A stretch of DNA of 64,000 nucleotides from an uncultured Caulobacteraceae bacterium. Its GTDB lineage: Bacteria; Pseudomonadota; Alphaproteobacteria; Caulobacterales; Caulobacteraceae. Where the stretch lies: NCBI GenBank assembly GCA_903872075.1, contig CAIQJF010000028.1:20526-84525 (forward strand), read 5' to 3'. This document shows, in pieces, positions 49,239 to 58,189 of the stretch. Position numbers and translations under genes: made by a program. Every line of letters begins with the position of its first letter. The first letter of the stretch is position 1. The notes under the pieces are model-generated. The model was not told the DNA's origin. It searched no databases and saw nothing but the letters and a program-made list of their open reading frames with translations.

Positions 49239-50636
49239 TCAACCGGACCGCGAAGAGCTCAAGGTGTCATAGCGGGTCACCAATTCCGCCGCCAAGGCCG
49301 TCTCCGACACCGATCGTCCGCCGGCGATGCGGACCTCGGTCACCGCGCCGTCGTCGCCCCTGACCAGCCGCGCGGGCTCGCCGAAGCTGGCAAAGCCGCC
49401 GGCCTGGCTGATGCGGGCCTCGTCCTTGTCCGTCACCGTCATTTCCGAGGCCTTGAGGAAGGGGCTGGCCATGCCCGGAGACGCCAGCACCACCTTGTCA
49501 CCCACGGGGACCAGATCGGTCGGGCCCCACACGCTCCACCACCGGCCGATCCAGTCCGCCAGCGCCGGGGAGGGCGCGCCATCGTCGCTGAAGCGTTTGA
49601 GGATGCTTAAGGTCCCGTCCAGCCAGACATGCGACATCCCGTCCACCGCATTGGTCAGGCAGCAGATCGTCAGGTCCCGCGCCGGAACCACCGCCGTTCG
49701 CGTGAGATAGCCCTGGAAGCCGCCGCTGTGGCCGAAATGATCCCAGCCGTCGAAGGACCCGCTGATCGTGCCCAGCCCATAGCTCTGAGCCAGCGGCGAC
49801 CAGGGATCCTTCCACTGCGGCCGGCTCATCTCCCGGCGGCTGGCGACGGAGAGCACGCTACGCTCCGCGTTGGGCGAAAGTTGCCCGAAGAACCGGGCCA
49901 GGTCCGCGGCCGTGCTGACGAACCCAGTGGCCGAGGCCAGGGCGTGGGTCGACTGATCTCCGGGAAACACCAGCCGGCGCCCCAGCAGCGCCTTGCCCCC
50001 ATGGCCCCGCGCCAGCGTCGCGCCGTTGGGCACGGGCGCGTCTGGCGTGGTTTCGAGGAGGCCCGCGGCGTCGACGATCTCGCGCTGCACCCAGACGCCA
50101 TAGGGCTCGCCGGTGATGGCTTCGATCACAAGACCCGCCAGCCCAAAACCATGGTTGGAGTATTTCAGGCGCGTCCCTGCATCGATCGTCGGCGCGGCGA
50201 TCAGCTCCGCCTGCAGCGCGGCCTCATCCAGGAACGCCGCCCGGTCGACCCAATAGGCGCAGTCGGGACCGTCGCGCACCAGGCCGGCGGTGTGGGACAG
50301 CACCTGGGCGATGGTCGCCGTGGCGGTGTCCGGGTGCAGCCCGCCGACATAGCTGCCGACCGGGTCATCGAGACCGATCCGGCCCTGTTCGCGCAGCTTC
50401 AGGATCGCCGCGGCGGTGAAGGACTTGGAATGCGAGGCCACCCGGAACCGGTGCCGGGGCGTCAGCGCCTCGCCGGCCACAAGGTCAGCGTGGCCGAACG
50501 CTGCCTCAAACACGATCTCGCCCTTGTAGGCGACGGCCAGGGCGCAGCCCGGCTGCTCCGTCGCACGTATCTGATAGCCCAGCCACTGCGGGATATAGGC
50601 GAGGGCGGGCGGCAGCCAGGCCGGCAGGTCGGTCAT
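49239..50636 (-). CDS. beta-lactamase-fold serine hydrolase
   Basis: The 465-residue protein is of the class C beta-lactamase/esterase/peptidase type. It shows S68-x-x-K71 (VASHSKSF), a YSN motif in LKYSNHGFGLAG and HSGGFQG in place of the KTG box. The N-terminus, MTDLPAWLPPALAYIPQWL, has no signal peptide, so it is probably cytoplasmic and not a drug-resistance enzyme. A C-terminal beta domain of about 110 residues follows. ATG 50636 has GAGGA upstream. Such enzymes are often esterases or D-amino-acid peptidases. Confidence 0.88.
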   Translation of the reverse strand: MTDLPAWLPPALAYIPQWLGYQIRATEQPGCALAVAYKGEIVFEAAFGHADLVAGEALTPRHRFRVASHSKSFTAAAILKLREQGRIGLDDPVGSYVGGLHPDTATATIAQVLSHTAGLVRDGPDCAYWVDRAAFLDEAALQAELIAAPTIDAGTRLKYSNHGFGLAGLVIEAITGEPYGVWVQREIVDAAGLLETTPDAPVPNGATLARGHGGKALLGRRLVFPGDQSTHALASATGFVSTAADLARFFGQLSPNAERSVLSVASRREMSRPQWKDPWSPLAQSYGLGTISGSFDGWDHFGHSGGFQGYLTRTAVVPARDLTICCLTNAVDGMSHVWLDGTLSILKRFSDDGAPSPALADWIGRWWSVWGPTDLVPVGDKVVLASPGMASPFLKASEMTVTDKDEARISQAGGFASFGEPARLVRGDDGAVTEVRIAGGRSVSETALAAELVTRYDTLSSSRSG

Positions 50637-50739
50637 GTGGGCAATCCTCATTTGGCGTGACGCAGCCCGGTGGCCGCCGCCGGCGACATTTGTGATTCCA
50701 TTTCGACCTTGGATCAACGCCGCGACCGCGGCGAAGATC

Positions 50740-51771
50740 TCAGGCGGGCCGTGCGGGCAGGCGTTCTGTCATCAACAGCCGCCGGGCGAGGCGCCACAGC
50801 GGCCGCTCGAGCCAGGCGTGCAGCGCCAGAGCCGCCGCCACCACCAGCCCCAGGCAGATTAGGATGAGGGCGATCGACAGCAGACCGGTCGGGTGAAGGC
50901 GGGCGGTCAGCTTGGTGAACAGCTGCGCGATGTAGGGATGGCTCAGATAGAGGACATAGGAGGCGTCGCCCACGCGGAGCACGGCGCCGTTGTCGATGCG
51001 CCAGCCCCATCGCTCCAGCAGCACCGCGCCGGCCACCAGGACGCAGGCCGCGGAACCGCAGACCAGCAGCCTCGGCGCGTCGGGCCACAGGATGGGACCG
51101 GCGATCAGGACGGGGATGGCCAGCAACGACAGCCAAGCGATCAGCCGCGCGCCTGCGGAGACCGACCTGGGCGCCAGGTCGGTGAGAAGGGCGAGGCCCA
51201 TGCCCGCGGCGAATTCCAGGACGATGGGGTTGCTGTAGAATTTTGCCGGAACCCCGGTGGGGTGTAGCAGATGCCCGGACACAACGATCGCGATCAGGAT
51301 GACCGCCACCAAGGCCATGCCGGCATAGTAGCGGCCCGTCGCCAGGCCGATCGCGAACAGGGCGTAGAAGAACATCTCATAGTTCAGGGTCCAGCCGACG
51401 AACAGGACGGGCTGGACCAGGCCCGACGCCTTCACGAACGGAACGAACAGCATCGACATCAGCAGTTGCCCGACGATCGGCTTGGTGCCGCCGACCAGGG
51501 CCGGCGCCGCCCAGGCGATCGCGAACACGGCGAATGTCATGACCCAATAGATGGGCACAATGCGCGCCACCCGGTTTCGGGCGAAATCGAAGGCCGTTGG
51601 CGGCGCGGTCCGGGTGGTGTGGACCATGACAAAGCCGGAAATCACAAAAAAAAGGTCGACCCCGGCGCGGCCGAACTCCGGCAGGGAGATCGTGGCCAGC
51701 AACGGTTGGAGATGGACGAACACCACCATCATGGCGGCCAGCGCCCGCAACGCCTGAAGGTTCCTGATCAT
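50740..51771 (-). CDS. acyltransferase 3 family protein (OafA/YrhL type)
   Basis: The 343-residue membrane protein has about ten helices. Family signs are NLQALRALAAMMVVFVHL, with the catalytic His, GVDLFFVISGFVM and an RxxR-like FARNRVARIVPIYW. These enzymes transfer acyl groups, usually acetyl, to sugars of surface polysaccharides, Nod factors or antibiotics. No C-terminal SGNH domain is present. It is upstream of the serine hydrolase on the same strand (about 100 nt gap). Confidence 0.9.
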   Translation of the reverse strand: MIRNLQALRALAAMMVVFVHLQPLLATISLPEFGRAGVDLFFVISGFVMVHTTRTAPPTAFDFARNRVARIVPIYWVMTFAVFAIAWAAPALVGGTKPIVGQLLMSMLFVPFVKASGLVQPVLFVGWTLNYEMFFYALFAIGLATGRYYAGMALVAVILIAIVVSGHLLHPTGVPAKFYSNPIVLEFAAGMGLALLTDLAPRSVSAGARLIAWLSLLAIPVLIAGPILWPDAPRLLVCGSAACVLVAGAVLLERWGWRIDNGAVLRVGDASYVLYLSHPYIAQLFTKLTARLHPTGLLSIALILICLGLVVAAALALHAWLERPLWRLARRLLMTERLPARPA

Positions 51772-51902
51772 CCGGCGCGCGGGATTGACCGGACACGGAT
51801 GAGCGTCGGGGCGCCATTGGCGTCGTCAGACTGAGGCATGCAGACAGCGTATCGCCCTGCGCGCCGGATCGCCACCCTCCGCCTGCGATCAGGACTGCCC
51901 CC

Positions 51903-53180
51903 TCAGCCCGGAATCCGCACCGGCAGGCTGGTGTAACCCTTGACGAAGTTGGAAGTCAGCCGGACCGGCTCGCCGACGATCTCGATCAGCGGAAACCGCG
52001 CCAGGATCTCTTCCCAGACGACCCGCAGCTGCATCTCCGCCAGACGCTGACCCAGGCAGCGGTGGATGCCGAAGCCGAAGGCGGCGTGGTGGCGGGGGCG
52101 CGCCCGATCGACGATGAAGTCGTTGGCGCGGTTGATGACCGTCTCGTCGCGATTGGCCGAGACGTACCACATGGCGATCTTCTCGCCCTTGCGGATGGTC
52201 TTGCCGCCGAACTCCACGTCCGCCAGGGCCGTGCGCCGCATATAGGCGACGGGGCTCTGCCAGCGGATGATCTCCGGCACGGCGCTGTCGAGCAGGCCGG
52301 GGTTCCTGCGCAGCTTCTCGTACTCGCCCGGGTTCTGGCTCAGCGCCAGCAGCCCGCCGGTGATCGAATGGCGCGTGGTGTCGCTGCCGGCCACGATCAG
52401 CAGGATGATGTTGTTGAAGTAGCGCTGCGGATCGTTGCCGCCGTCGGTGGCCGGATTGTTGGCCAGCAGCGAGATCAGGTCGCGCCCGGTCTTGTTGCCC
52501 GAGCGGGCGTTCCACAGCGGCGCGAACTGGGCCAGCACCCCATACATCTCGGCCTGGCGCTGCAGCTGTTCCTCCGGCGTCGCCGCCGGCCCCGACAGCA
52601 GCAGATCGGAAAACCGCGGCAGCACGCGCCTGTGCTCGAAGGGGAAGTCGAACAGGGTGGCCAGCATCTGGCTTGTCAGTTCTATGGAGACCTTGTCGAC
52701 GAAGTCGAACGTCTCGCCGATGGGCAGCTCGTCGAGAATCTGAGCGGCGCGCGAGCGGATCAGCGGCTCCAGCTCGGCCAGGGCCGGGGTGGAGAAGATC
52801 GGCGAGACCGCGCGGCGCTGATCGTCATGGCGCGGCGGGTCCATGGAGATGAAAGGGGTGCGATCCTCGGAGAAGGCTTCCGGCGGCGACCCCTCCGGCG
52901 GCAGGAACAGGGTAATTCCACCGTGTACGGACGATGACGACAGCCTCGCATGGTCGCCGTCGGCCGCGACGACGTCGTTGTAGCGGGTGAGGGACCAATA
53001 GGGCCCGTATTCGCTCTCGGCGGTATAGTGGACGGGGTCCTCCGCCCGCAGCCGCTCGAACCATGGCCACAGGGTGTCGTTGGTGAAGTGTCCGATGTCG
53101 TGCACCCGGAACTTGTCCAGCGGCGTTGAATAGGCCTCCGCCCGCGCCTTCGCCGCCAGATCCACGTTTCCGTCCGCCAT
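51903..53180 (-). CDS. cytochrome P450
   Basis: The 425-residue protein is a soluble bacterial P450. The heme ligand is C375 in FGFGIHRCLGQRLAE, the I-helix oxygen-activation motif is AGSDTTRHS (264-272), and the K-helix ExxR is E303-R306. It resembles the CYP153/CYP108/CYP142 group (alkane, terpene or steroid side-chain hydroxylases) by overall motif pattern, but the family is not assigned. A ferredoxin and reductase are required and neither is in the window. The gene for a DsbA-like protein precedes it by 32 nt, so they are probably co-transcribed. Confidence 0.93.
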   Translation of the reverse strand: MADGNVDLAAKARAEAYSTPLDKFRVHDIGHFTNDTLWPWFERLRAEDPVHYTAESEYGPYWSLTRYNDVVAADGDHARLSSSSVHGGITLFLPPEGSPPEAFSEDRTPFISMDPPRHDDQRRAVSPIFSTPALAELEPLIRSRAAQILDELPIGETFDFVDKVSIELTSQMLATLFDFPFEHRRVLPRFSDLLLSGPAATPEEQLQRQAEMYGVLAQFAPLWNARSGNKTGRDLISLLANNPATDGGNDPQRYFNNIILLIVAGSDTTRHSITGGLLALSQNPGEYEKLRRNPGLLDSAVPEIIRWQSPVAYMRRTALADVEFGGKTIRKGEKIAMWYVSANRDETVINRANDFIVDRARPRHHAAFGFGIHRCLGQRLAEMQLRVVWEEILARFPLIEIVGEPVRLTSNFVKGYTSLPVRIPG

Positions 53181-53212
53181 GGTTGTCCTCCCTATGCCTT
53201 GTTGGCCGCCGC

Positions 53213-53863
53213 TCAGGCGGCCATGGCCGCGATCTTGCGCAGGGCGCGCTCGAACGCGTCGGCCGGCTGGCCGCCGGAGATCATGTAGCGGTCGTCGATG
53301 ATCACGGCCGGCACGGCGTGGATGTCGGCGTCCCGCCAGCGGTTCTCGTCGGCCCGGACCTCCGCGGCGTAGCGGCCCGAAGCCACCACCTCGCGGGCCG
53401 CCTCAACGTCCAGTCCCGCCTGTCCGGCGGCGTCGGCCAGCACCTCGGGATCGCCGGGGTTCAGGCCCTTGGTGAAATAGGCCTCGAACAGGGCGCGCTT
53501 GAGCTGGTATTGCTGGCCCTCCAGCGCCGCCCAGTGCAGCAGGCGATGGGCGTCGAAGGTGTTGTAGATGCGGCTGTCCGGGCCCGTGGCGATGTCAAAA
53601 CCGACGTCGGCGGCGCGCGACTTGATCATCGCGCGGCTCCCGGCCGACTGCTCCGGCGTGGCCCCGTATTTCATCGCCACATGCTCGGCGATGTTCTGGC
53701 CCTCGGGCGGCATGTCCGGGTTGAGTTCGAAAGGGCGGAAATGGATGTCGGCCTCCACGAGGCCCTCCACCTGGCGCAGAGCTTCTTCCAGCCCGCCCAG
53801 GCCGATGATGCACCAGGGGCAGGAGACATCCGAGACAAAGTCGATCTTCAGGCGTCTGGTCAT
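53213..53863 (-). CDS. DsbA-family oxidoreductase (FrnE-like)
   Basis: The 216-residue protein has an N-terminal thioredoxin fold with CPWC (residues 15-18) and a helical insert, with a cis-Pro in HAVPAVIIDD near the end. This is the layout of FrnE, a cytoplasmic thiol-disulfide oxidoreductase in the DsbA group. No signal peptide is seen. It is upstream of the P450 on the same strand, which suggests a link, such as redox support, but this is not proven. It is divergent from the S1/P1 nuclease gene. Confidence 0.9.
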   Translation of the reverse strand: MTRRLKIDFVSDVSCPWCIIGLGGLEEALRQVEGLVEADIHFRPFELNPDMPPEGQNIAEHVAMKYGATPEQSAGSRAMIKSRAADVGFDIATGPDSRIYNTFDAHRLLHWAALEGQQYQLKRALFEAYFTKGLNPGDPEVLADAAGQAGLDVEAAREVVASGRYAAEVRADENRWRDADIHAVPAVIIDDRYMISGGQPADAFERALRKIAAMAA

Positions 53864-54018
53864 CTAGGGTCCTCTGTCCTCCCGGGGCGTCCGGGACCCT
53901 ATCGCCCCGCCGCCGCACCGCGCAAGCGAGGCGAGGCCGCGCCCTGCTGGATCATGGCGGCCAATGGCGTGTATCCCTCTCGCAGCTGACCGGCGCGCGT
54001 CAGGTGAGGGACACAGCC

Positions 54019-54891
54019 ATGAGTCGATGGACCGCGGGCCTGATGGCCGCCAGCCTGATCCTGGCCGCCGGCCCGGCCCTGGCCTGGCGTGAACCCGGGC
54101 ATGAGACGATTGCCCTGATCGCCTACAAACACCTCACGCCCCCGGCCAAGGCGCGCGTGGAAGCGCTGCTGGCCAGCGACCACGACACCCTCACGAAGCC
54201 CGACATCGCCTCCCGCGCCACCTGGGCCGACGCCTGGCGGGTCACGCACCGCGAGACGGCGGCCTGGCACTTCAACGACATGGATATCGACCATCCGGAC
54301 CTGGCGGCGGCCTGTTTCGGCTTTCCCGCCATGCCGCCCGGCCATGTGGCCAGCGAAGGGCCCGCCGACGACTGCGCTGCCAACAAGATCGCCCAGTTCG
54401 CCCAGGAGCTGCGCGACCCCGCCACGCCGCAGGCCGAGCGGCTCCTGGCCCTGAAGTTCGTGCTCCACCTGGTCGGCGACATGCACCAGCCGCTCCATGG
54501 CTCCGACCACCAGGACAAGGGCGGCAACTGCGTCGCCCTGGCGCCGTCGCCGGACGGTAAGGTCAAGACGCTGCACGCCTACTGGGACCTGACGCCGGTC
54601 GAGGCCATCGGCGGAACCCCGGCCCAGATGGCGGACAAACTCCATGCCCAGATCACCGGTGGCGAGCTCGACGCCTGGGTGAAGGGCGATCCAAAGACCT
54701 GGGCCCAGGAGGTTTTCCTCATCGGCAAGACCGACGCCTACAACCTGCCCGTGAAACCCACCTGCGCCGCGCCGGGCGCCGTCGCGCTGAGCCCCTACTA
54801 CCAGGCCCAGGCCACGTCGGACGCCGCCCACCAGATCAAGGTCGCCGGCATCCGCCTGGCCGCCGTCCTGAACGCCGCGCTGGGGTTCTGA
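54019..54891 (+). CDS. S1/P1-family nuclease, exported
   Basis: The 290-residue protein has a signal peptide cut before W23 (ALA then WREPGHE). In this family the N-terminal Trp of the mature protein is a zinc ligand, and its place here fits. Further zinc ligands are visible in H28, in WHFNDMDIDHPD and in HLVGDMHQPLH. The enzyme cuts single-stranded DNA and RNA outside the cytoplasm and may help nucleotide scavenging. An in-frame GTG at 54004 is possible, but ATG 54019 gives a better signal. Confidence 0.93.
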   Translation: MSRWTAGLMAASLILAAGPALAWREPGHETIALIAYKHLTPPAKARVEALLASDHDTLTKPDIASRATWADAWRVTHRETAAWHFNDMDIDHPDLAAACFGFPAMPPGHVASEGPADDCAANKIAQFAQELRDPATPQAERLLALKFVLHLVGDMHQPLHGSDHQDKGGNCVALAPSPDGKVKTLHAYWDLTPVEAIGGTPAQMADKLHAQITGGELDAWVKGDPKTWAQEVFLIGKTDAYNLPVKPTCAAPGAVALSPYYQAQATSDAAHQIKVAGIRLAAVLNAALGF

Positions 54892-54949
54892 CCGGCGCGG
54901 AGGTCGGCAGCCGAAACGGAACCAAAGTCCGCCCCAGCGCTTCTCCTAG

Positions 54950-55429
<480 letters not shown>

Positions 55430-55475
55430 TCACGAGCCGGGGGGACCGCCTCCCGGCGCGGGACGAGACGCCGCG

Positions 55476-55841
55476 ATGTCTAACCTCGCGGCGCGCATCG
55501 TCCCGATTGCCCTGTTGCTCTTCTCGAACGTGTTCATGACGTTCGCCTGGTACGGACACCTGAGGTTCAAGGACCGCCCGCTTTGGCTCGTCATTCTGGC
55601 GAGTTGGGGCATCGCCTTGTTCGAATACTGCCTCGCCGTCCCGGCCAACCGATGGGGCAGCGGCGTCTATACGGCGGCTGAACTGAAGGCAGTTCAGGAG
55701 GTCATAACCCTGTCGGTGTTTGTGGCCTTCTCCTTCTTCTACCTTGGCCAGAAGATCACCCCCCTCCAGGGTCTGGGCTTCATCCTGATGCTGGGCGGCG
55801 CGTTCCTTGTGTTCCAGGGCAGCGTCGCGCCAACGCCGTGA
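55476..55841 (+). CDS. DUF486 (DMT-superfamily) membrane protein
   Basis: The 121-residue protein has four hydrophobic helices. Family signs are FSNVFMTFAWYGHL, WGIALFEYCLAVPANRWG and SGVYTAAELKAVQEVITL. DUF486 proteins are half-size members of the drug/metabolite transporter superfamily; they likely work as dimers. The substrate is unknown. It is followed by an 8-bp inverted repeat at 55868-55892. Confidence 0.92.
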   Translation: MSNLAARIVPIALLLFSNVFMTFAWYGHLRFKDRPLWLVILASWGIALFEYCLAVPANRWGSGVYTAAELKAVQEVITLSVFVAFSFFYLGQKITPLQGLGFILMLGGAFLVFQGSVAPTP

Positions 55842-55867
55842 GCGCGCTGGCCCGCCCGGCGGTGGCG

Positions 55868-55892
55868 TGTCCGACTGTCCGTTCGTCGGACA
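55868..55892 (+). terminator. inverted repeat after the DUF486 gene
   Basis: TGTCCGAC (55868-55875) and GTCGGACA (55885-55892) form a perfect 8-bp stem with a 9-nt loop, 26 nt after the stop codon. No T-tract follows directly; GGGGGTTTTG appears 15 nt later. Confidence 0.45.
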
Positions 55893-56020
55893 GGATCGTG
55901 ATGACGGGGGTTTTGCTAGAACCACCGGGTCATTTCGGCAGCCAGAGCCCCACCGAGGATCCACGGCCACCCGATCTATGTCGTCAACATGCCGGGCCAG
56001 AGCTAGGCGGGGGACCGCGG

Positions 56021-56300
56021 ATGTTTTTGCCGAGGCTTGCGATCGCGGCGTTCAGCTGCGTCTTCACCTTGTCCGCCTGCGCCACCTCCGTGGCTCCGGA
56101 CGCGGCGACGGCGATCTAAATCGCTTGTCGACACACGCCGACGTGAAGGTTCAACTCGGCCACGCTCAGGGGCGATGTCTGGTATGTCGACGATCCGGGG
56201 AGAGCCCTGTCCCCACAGCATGACATGCATCGGCGCCGACACCTGGGTGCTTGTTTCAAGGAAGGCGGGGCGCCTCGTCCGCAAACTGGTTGACGGATGA
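56021..56300 (+). pseudogene. lipoprotein start and likely decayed gene
   Basis: ATG 56021 opens MFLPRLAIAAFSCVFTLSAC, a good lipoprotein signal with lipobox LSAC, and 12 more residues, then a stop at 56117-56119. The next 180 nt keep open segments in other frames (for example one ending at 56300). This suggests a lipoprotein gene broken by a frameshift or stop, or a genuine 32-residue lipopeptide. The rest of 55842-56365 shows no gene. Confidence 0.4.
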
Positions 56301-56365
56301 TCGTTCGCCACTCTCTGTCGTCGTCGCCGAGGTCCGCCCTCTGGCGTATCGCGCCCCTCAGTCGC

Positions 56366-56941
56366 CTAATGTGCTGGCAGCCGAGGTTGAATCATGGCTC
56401 CGATCTGCCTGCGTTGATCTGGGGTGCATTTTTCCTCAGCGCAGGCCCGATCAACGGCTGCGGCGGCCGAGCCTCCCACGAGTTTGGTCAACAGCGGACC
56501 CTGCTCGGCCATCAACTGCGCTGTGATTGTCCCCATCTTTCCGCGAATGCTTTGGCTGCTCGGGCTTAGTGTCCAGGCGAGCATATCTCGTAACTCGCGC
56601 TCGGTCAGGTTGTTAGCATAGATCGTGGCGGTTTGATCAAGCAGTTGAGGGATGGCCTTAACTTCCTCATCAGCAATACCCTTCATCACAGCGGCGACCG
56701 TTGCCGCGGTTTTGGAATCTTTGTCCGCTTGAGCGTCGACTGAAAGTTGGATCGCGCCTGAGAAAATGGCGCGCAGCCTGGCTTCCGCGGCCTGGGCGCC
56801 CCCGTTCGCCATCAGCACGTCGCGAGCGAGCTGCAAGCGCACGGGATCGGGCTGCGGGGGTGTAAGGGCCTGCGCGTGCGCCGAAACCACGACGGCGAGC
56901 ACGGATAGCGCTGAGCCGACCGAAGCGACGATTGTTCTCAT
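56366..56941 (-). CDS. DUF2059 family exported protein
   Basis: The 191-residue protein has a signal peptide (about residues 1-24, ending AHAQA) and matches DUF2059, with its helix-rich fold. Recognisable is ANNLTERELRDMLAWTLSP followed by SQSIRGKMGTIT. The C-terminus has a CAEEKCTPDQRRQ segment with a possible disulfide. DUF2059 proteins are periplasmic and have no known enzymatic role. It stands alone, on the strand opposite to both neighbours. Confidence 0.85.
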   Translation of the reverse strand: MRTIVASVGSALSVLAVVVSAHAQALTPPQPDPVRLQLARDVLMANGGAQAAEARLRAIFSGAIQLSVDAQADKDSKTAATVAAVMKGIADEEVKAIPQLLDQTATIYANNLTERELRDMLAWTLSPSSQSIRGKMGTITAQLMAEQGPLLTKLVGGSAAAAVDRACAEEKCTPDQRRQIGAMIQPRLPAH

Positions 56942-57149
56942 AGTCAGCCTCCCGATGAACAGGTTGAACGGGGATCGGCCGCGCGCGGAACCTCCACAAC
57001 CTCGGCGTTCGCTACAGGTCTACGCCCTCCACGGCAAAAGGCACGCTTCCACCCCAAGCGGCGATTGGAGACGTCCGCACGGCGGGCTCTCCGCGAAGGT
57101 TGCGGCGCCGGCGTCAGGGTGGCATCTCAGGCCGAGCAAGGGGCGGCGG

Positions 57150-58169
57150 ATGAAAATGATCTTTGGGCTGGCGGCGCTTATCGCCGCCATGGCGTCTGGC
57201 GCGCAGGCCGCCGGGCCCGCCATCATCGACATGCACCTCCACGCCGTCCACGCGGACGATCAGGGCCCGCCGCCGGTGGTGGTCTGCGCGCCCTACGACA
57301 CGATCCCAACCCGCGATGTCGCCAAGGGCGCCGAGCCCTATGCCGCCTATGCCTTCAAGACCGCGCGTTGCGCCCACCGGATCTGGTCGGCGGCCGATGA
57401 CGCGGCGCTGCAGCGCGAGAGCGTGGCCGAACTGAAGCGGCTGGATATTCTCGCCGTCACCAGCGGCCCGGCGTCCCTTGTGGAGGCCTGGCGCAAGGCC
57501 GCCCCCGACCGGATCATTCCTGGCATCGTCTTCGGCGTTGCCGATGCGCCCTCGATCGCCGAACTGCGCGCGCTGCACAAGGCCGGCAGGCTGGCGGTGC
57601 TGGGCGAGATCGGGGCCCAATACGAGGGCATCGCGCCCAACGATCCGCGGCTCGAGCCCTATTTCGCCCTGGCGGAGGAGCTGGATATCCCGGTCGGCAT
57701 CCATGTGGGCCCGGGGCCGCCGGGCGCCACGGCGCTGGGCCTCGGGGCCTTCCGCATGTCGGCGGGCGATCCGCTGCTGCTGGAAGAAGTGCTCGTCAAA
57801 CACCCCAACCTGCGCCTCTATGTGATGCACGCCGGCTGGCCAAACATCGATCACATGATCGCGCTGATGTACGCCTTCCCGCAGGTCTATGTGGACACCG
57901 CCGTGATCGACTACACCCAGCCCAAGGCCGAGTTTCACCGCTATCTGCGCCGGCTGGTGGAGGCGGGCTACGGCGACCGCGTGATGTTCGGCTCCGATCA
58001 GATGGTCTGGCCGGGGGCGATCGTCCCGGCCATCGCGGCCATCACCTCCGCCGACTTCCTTACGCCCGCCCAGAAACGCGCCATCCTCCACGACAACGCC
58101 GCGCGGTTTCTCAGATTGGAAGGCGACGGCGCGTCGCGGCGCGACAGTTCCCGCGACACGCGGCCATAA
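57150..58169 (+). CDS. exported amidohydrolase-2 family metal-dependent hydrolase
   Basis: The 339-residue protein starts with a signal peptide (MKMIFGLAALIAAMASGAQA) and then IIDMHLHAVHADD, where H29 and H31 are the metal ligands of the amidohydrolase TIM barrel. Further ligand regions are GIHVGPGPPG, LYVMHAGWPNIDHM and VMFGSDQMVWPG, with the final Asp. The gene frame extends upstream but this ATG gives the expected start. The family includes decarboxylases and hydrolases of cyclic acids; the exported location suggests a periplasmic hydrolase. The stop is 20 nt from the next gene. Confidence 0.88.
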   Translation: MKMIFGLAALIAAMASGAQAAGPAIIDMHLHAVHADDQGPPPVVVCAPYDTIPTRDVAKGAEPYAAYAFKTARCAHRIWSAADDAALQRESVAELKRLDILAVTSGPASLVEAWRKAAPDRIIPGIVFGVADAPSIAELRALHKAGRLAVLGEIGAQYEGIAPNDPRLEPYFALAEELDIPVGIHVGPGPPGATALGLGAFRMSAGDPLLLEEVLVKHPNLRLYVMHAGWPNIDHMIALMYAFPQVYVDTAVIDYTQPKAEFHRYLRRLVEAGYGDRVMFGSDQMVWPGAIVPAIAAITSADFLTPAQKRAILHDNAARFLRLEGDGASRRDSSRDTRP

Positions 58170-58189
58170 CTGGAATGATGGAGGAAACG

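Noticed and set aside
49239..50636. Serine hydrolase as an AmpC beta-lactamase
   Set aside because: It has no signal peptide and HSGG in place of KTG; the C-terminal domain is that of esterase/peptidase relatives.
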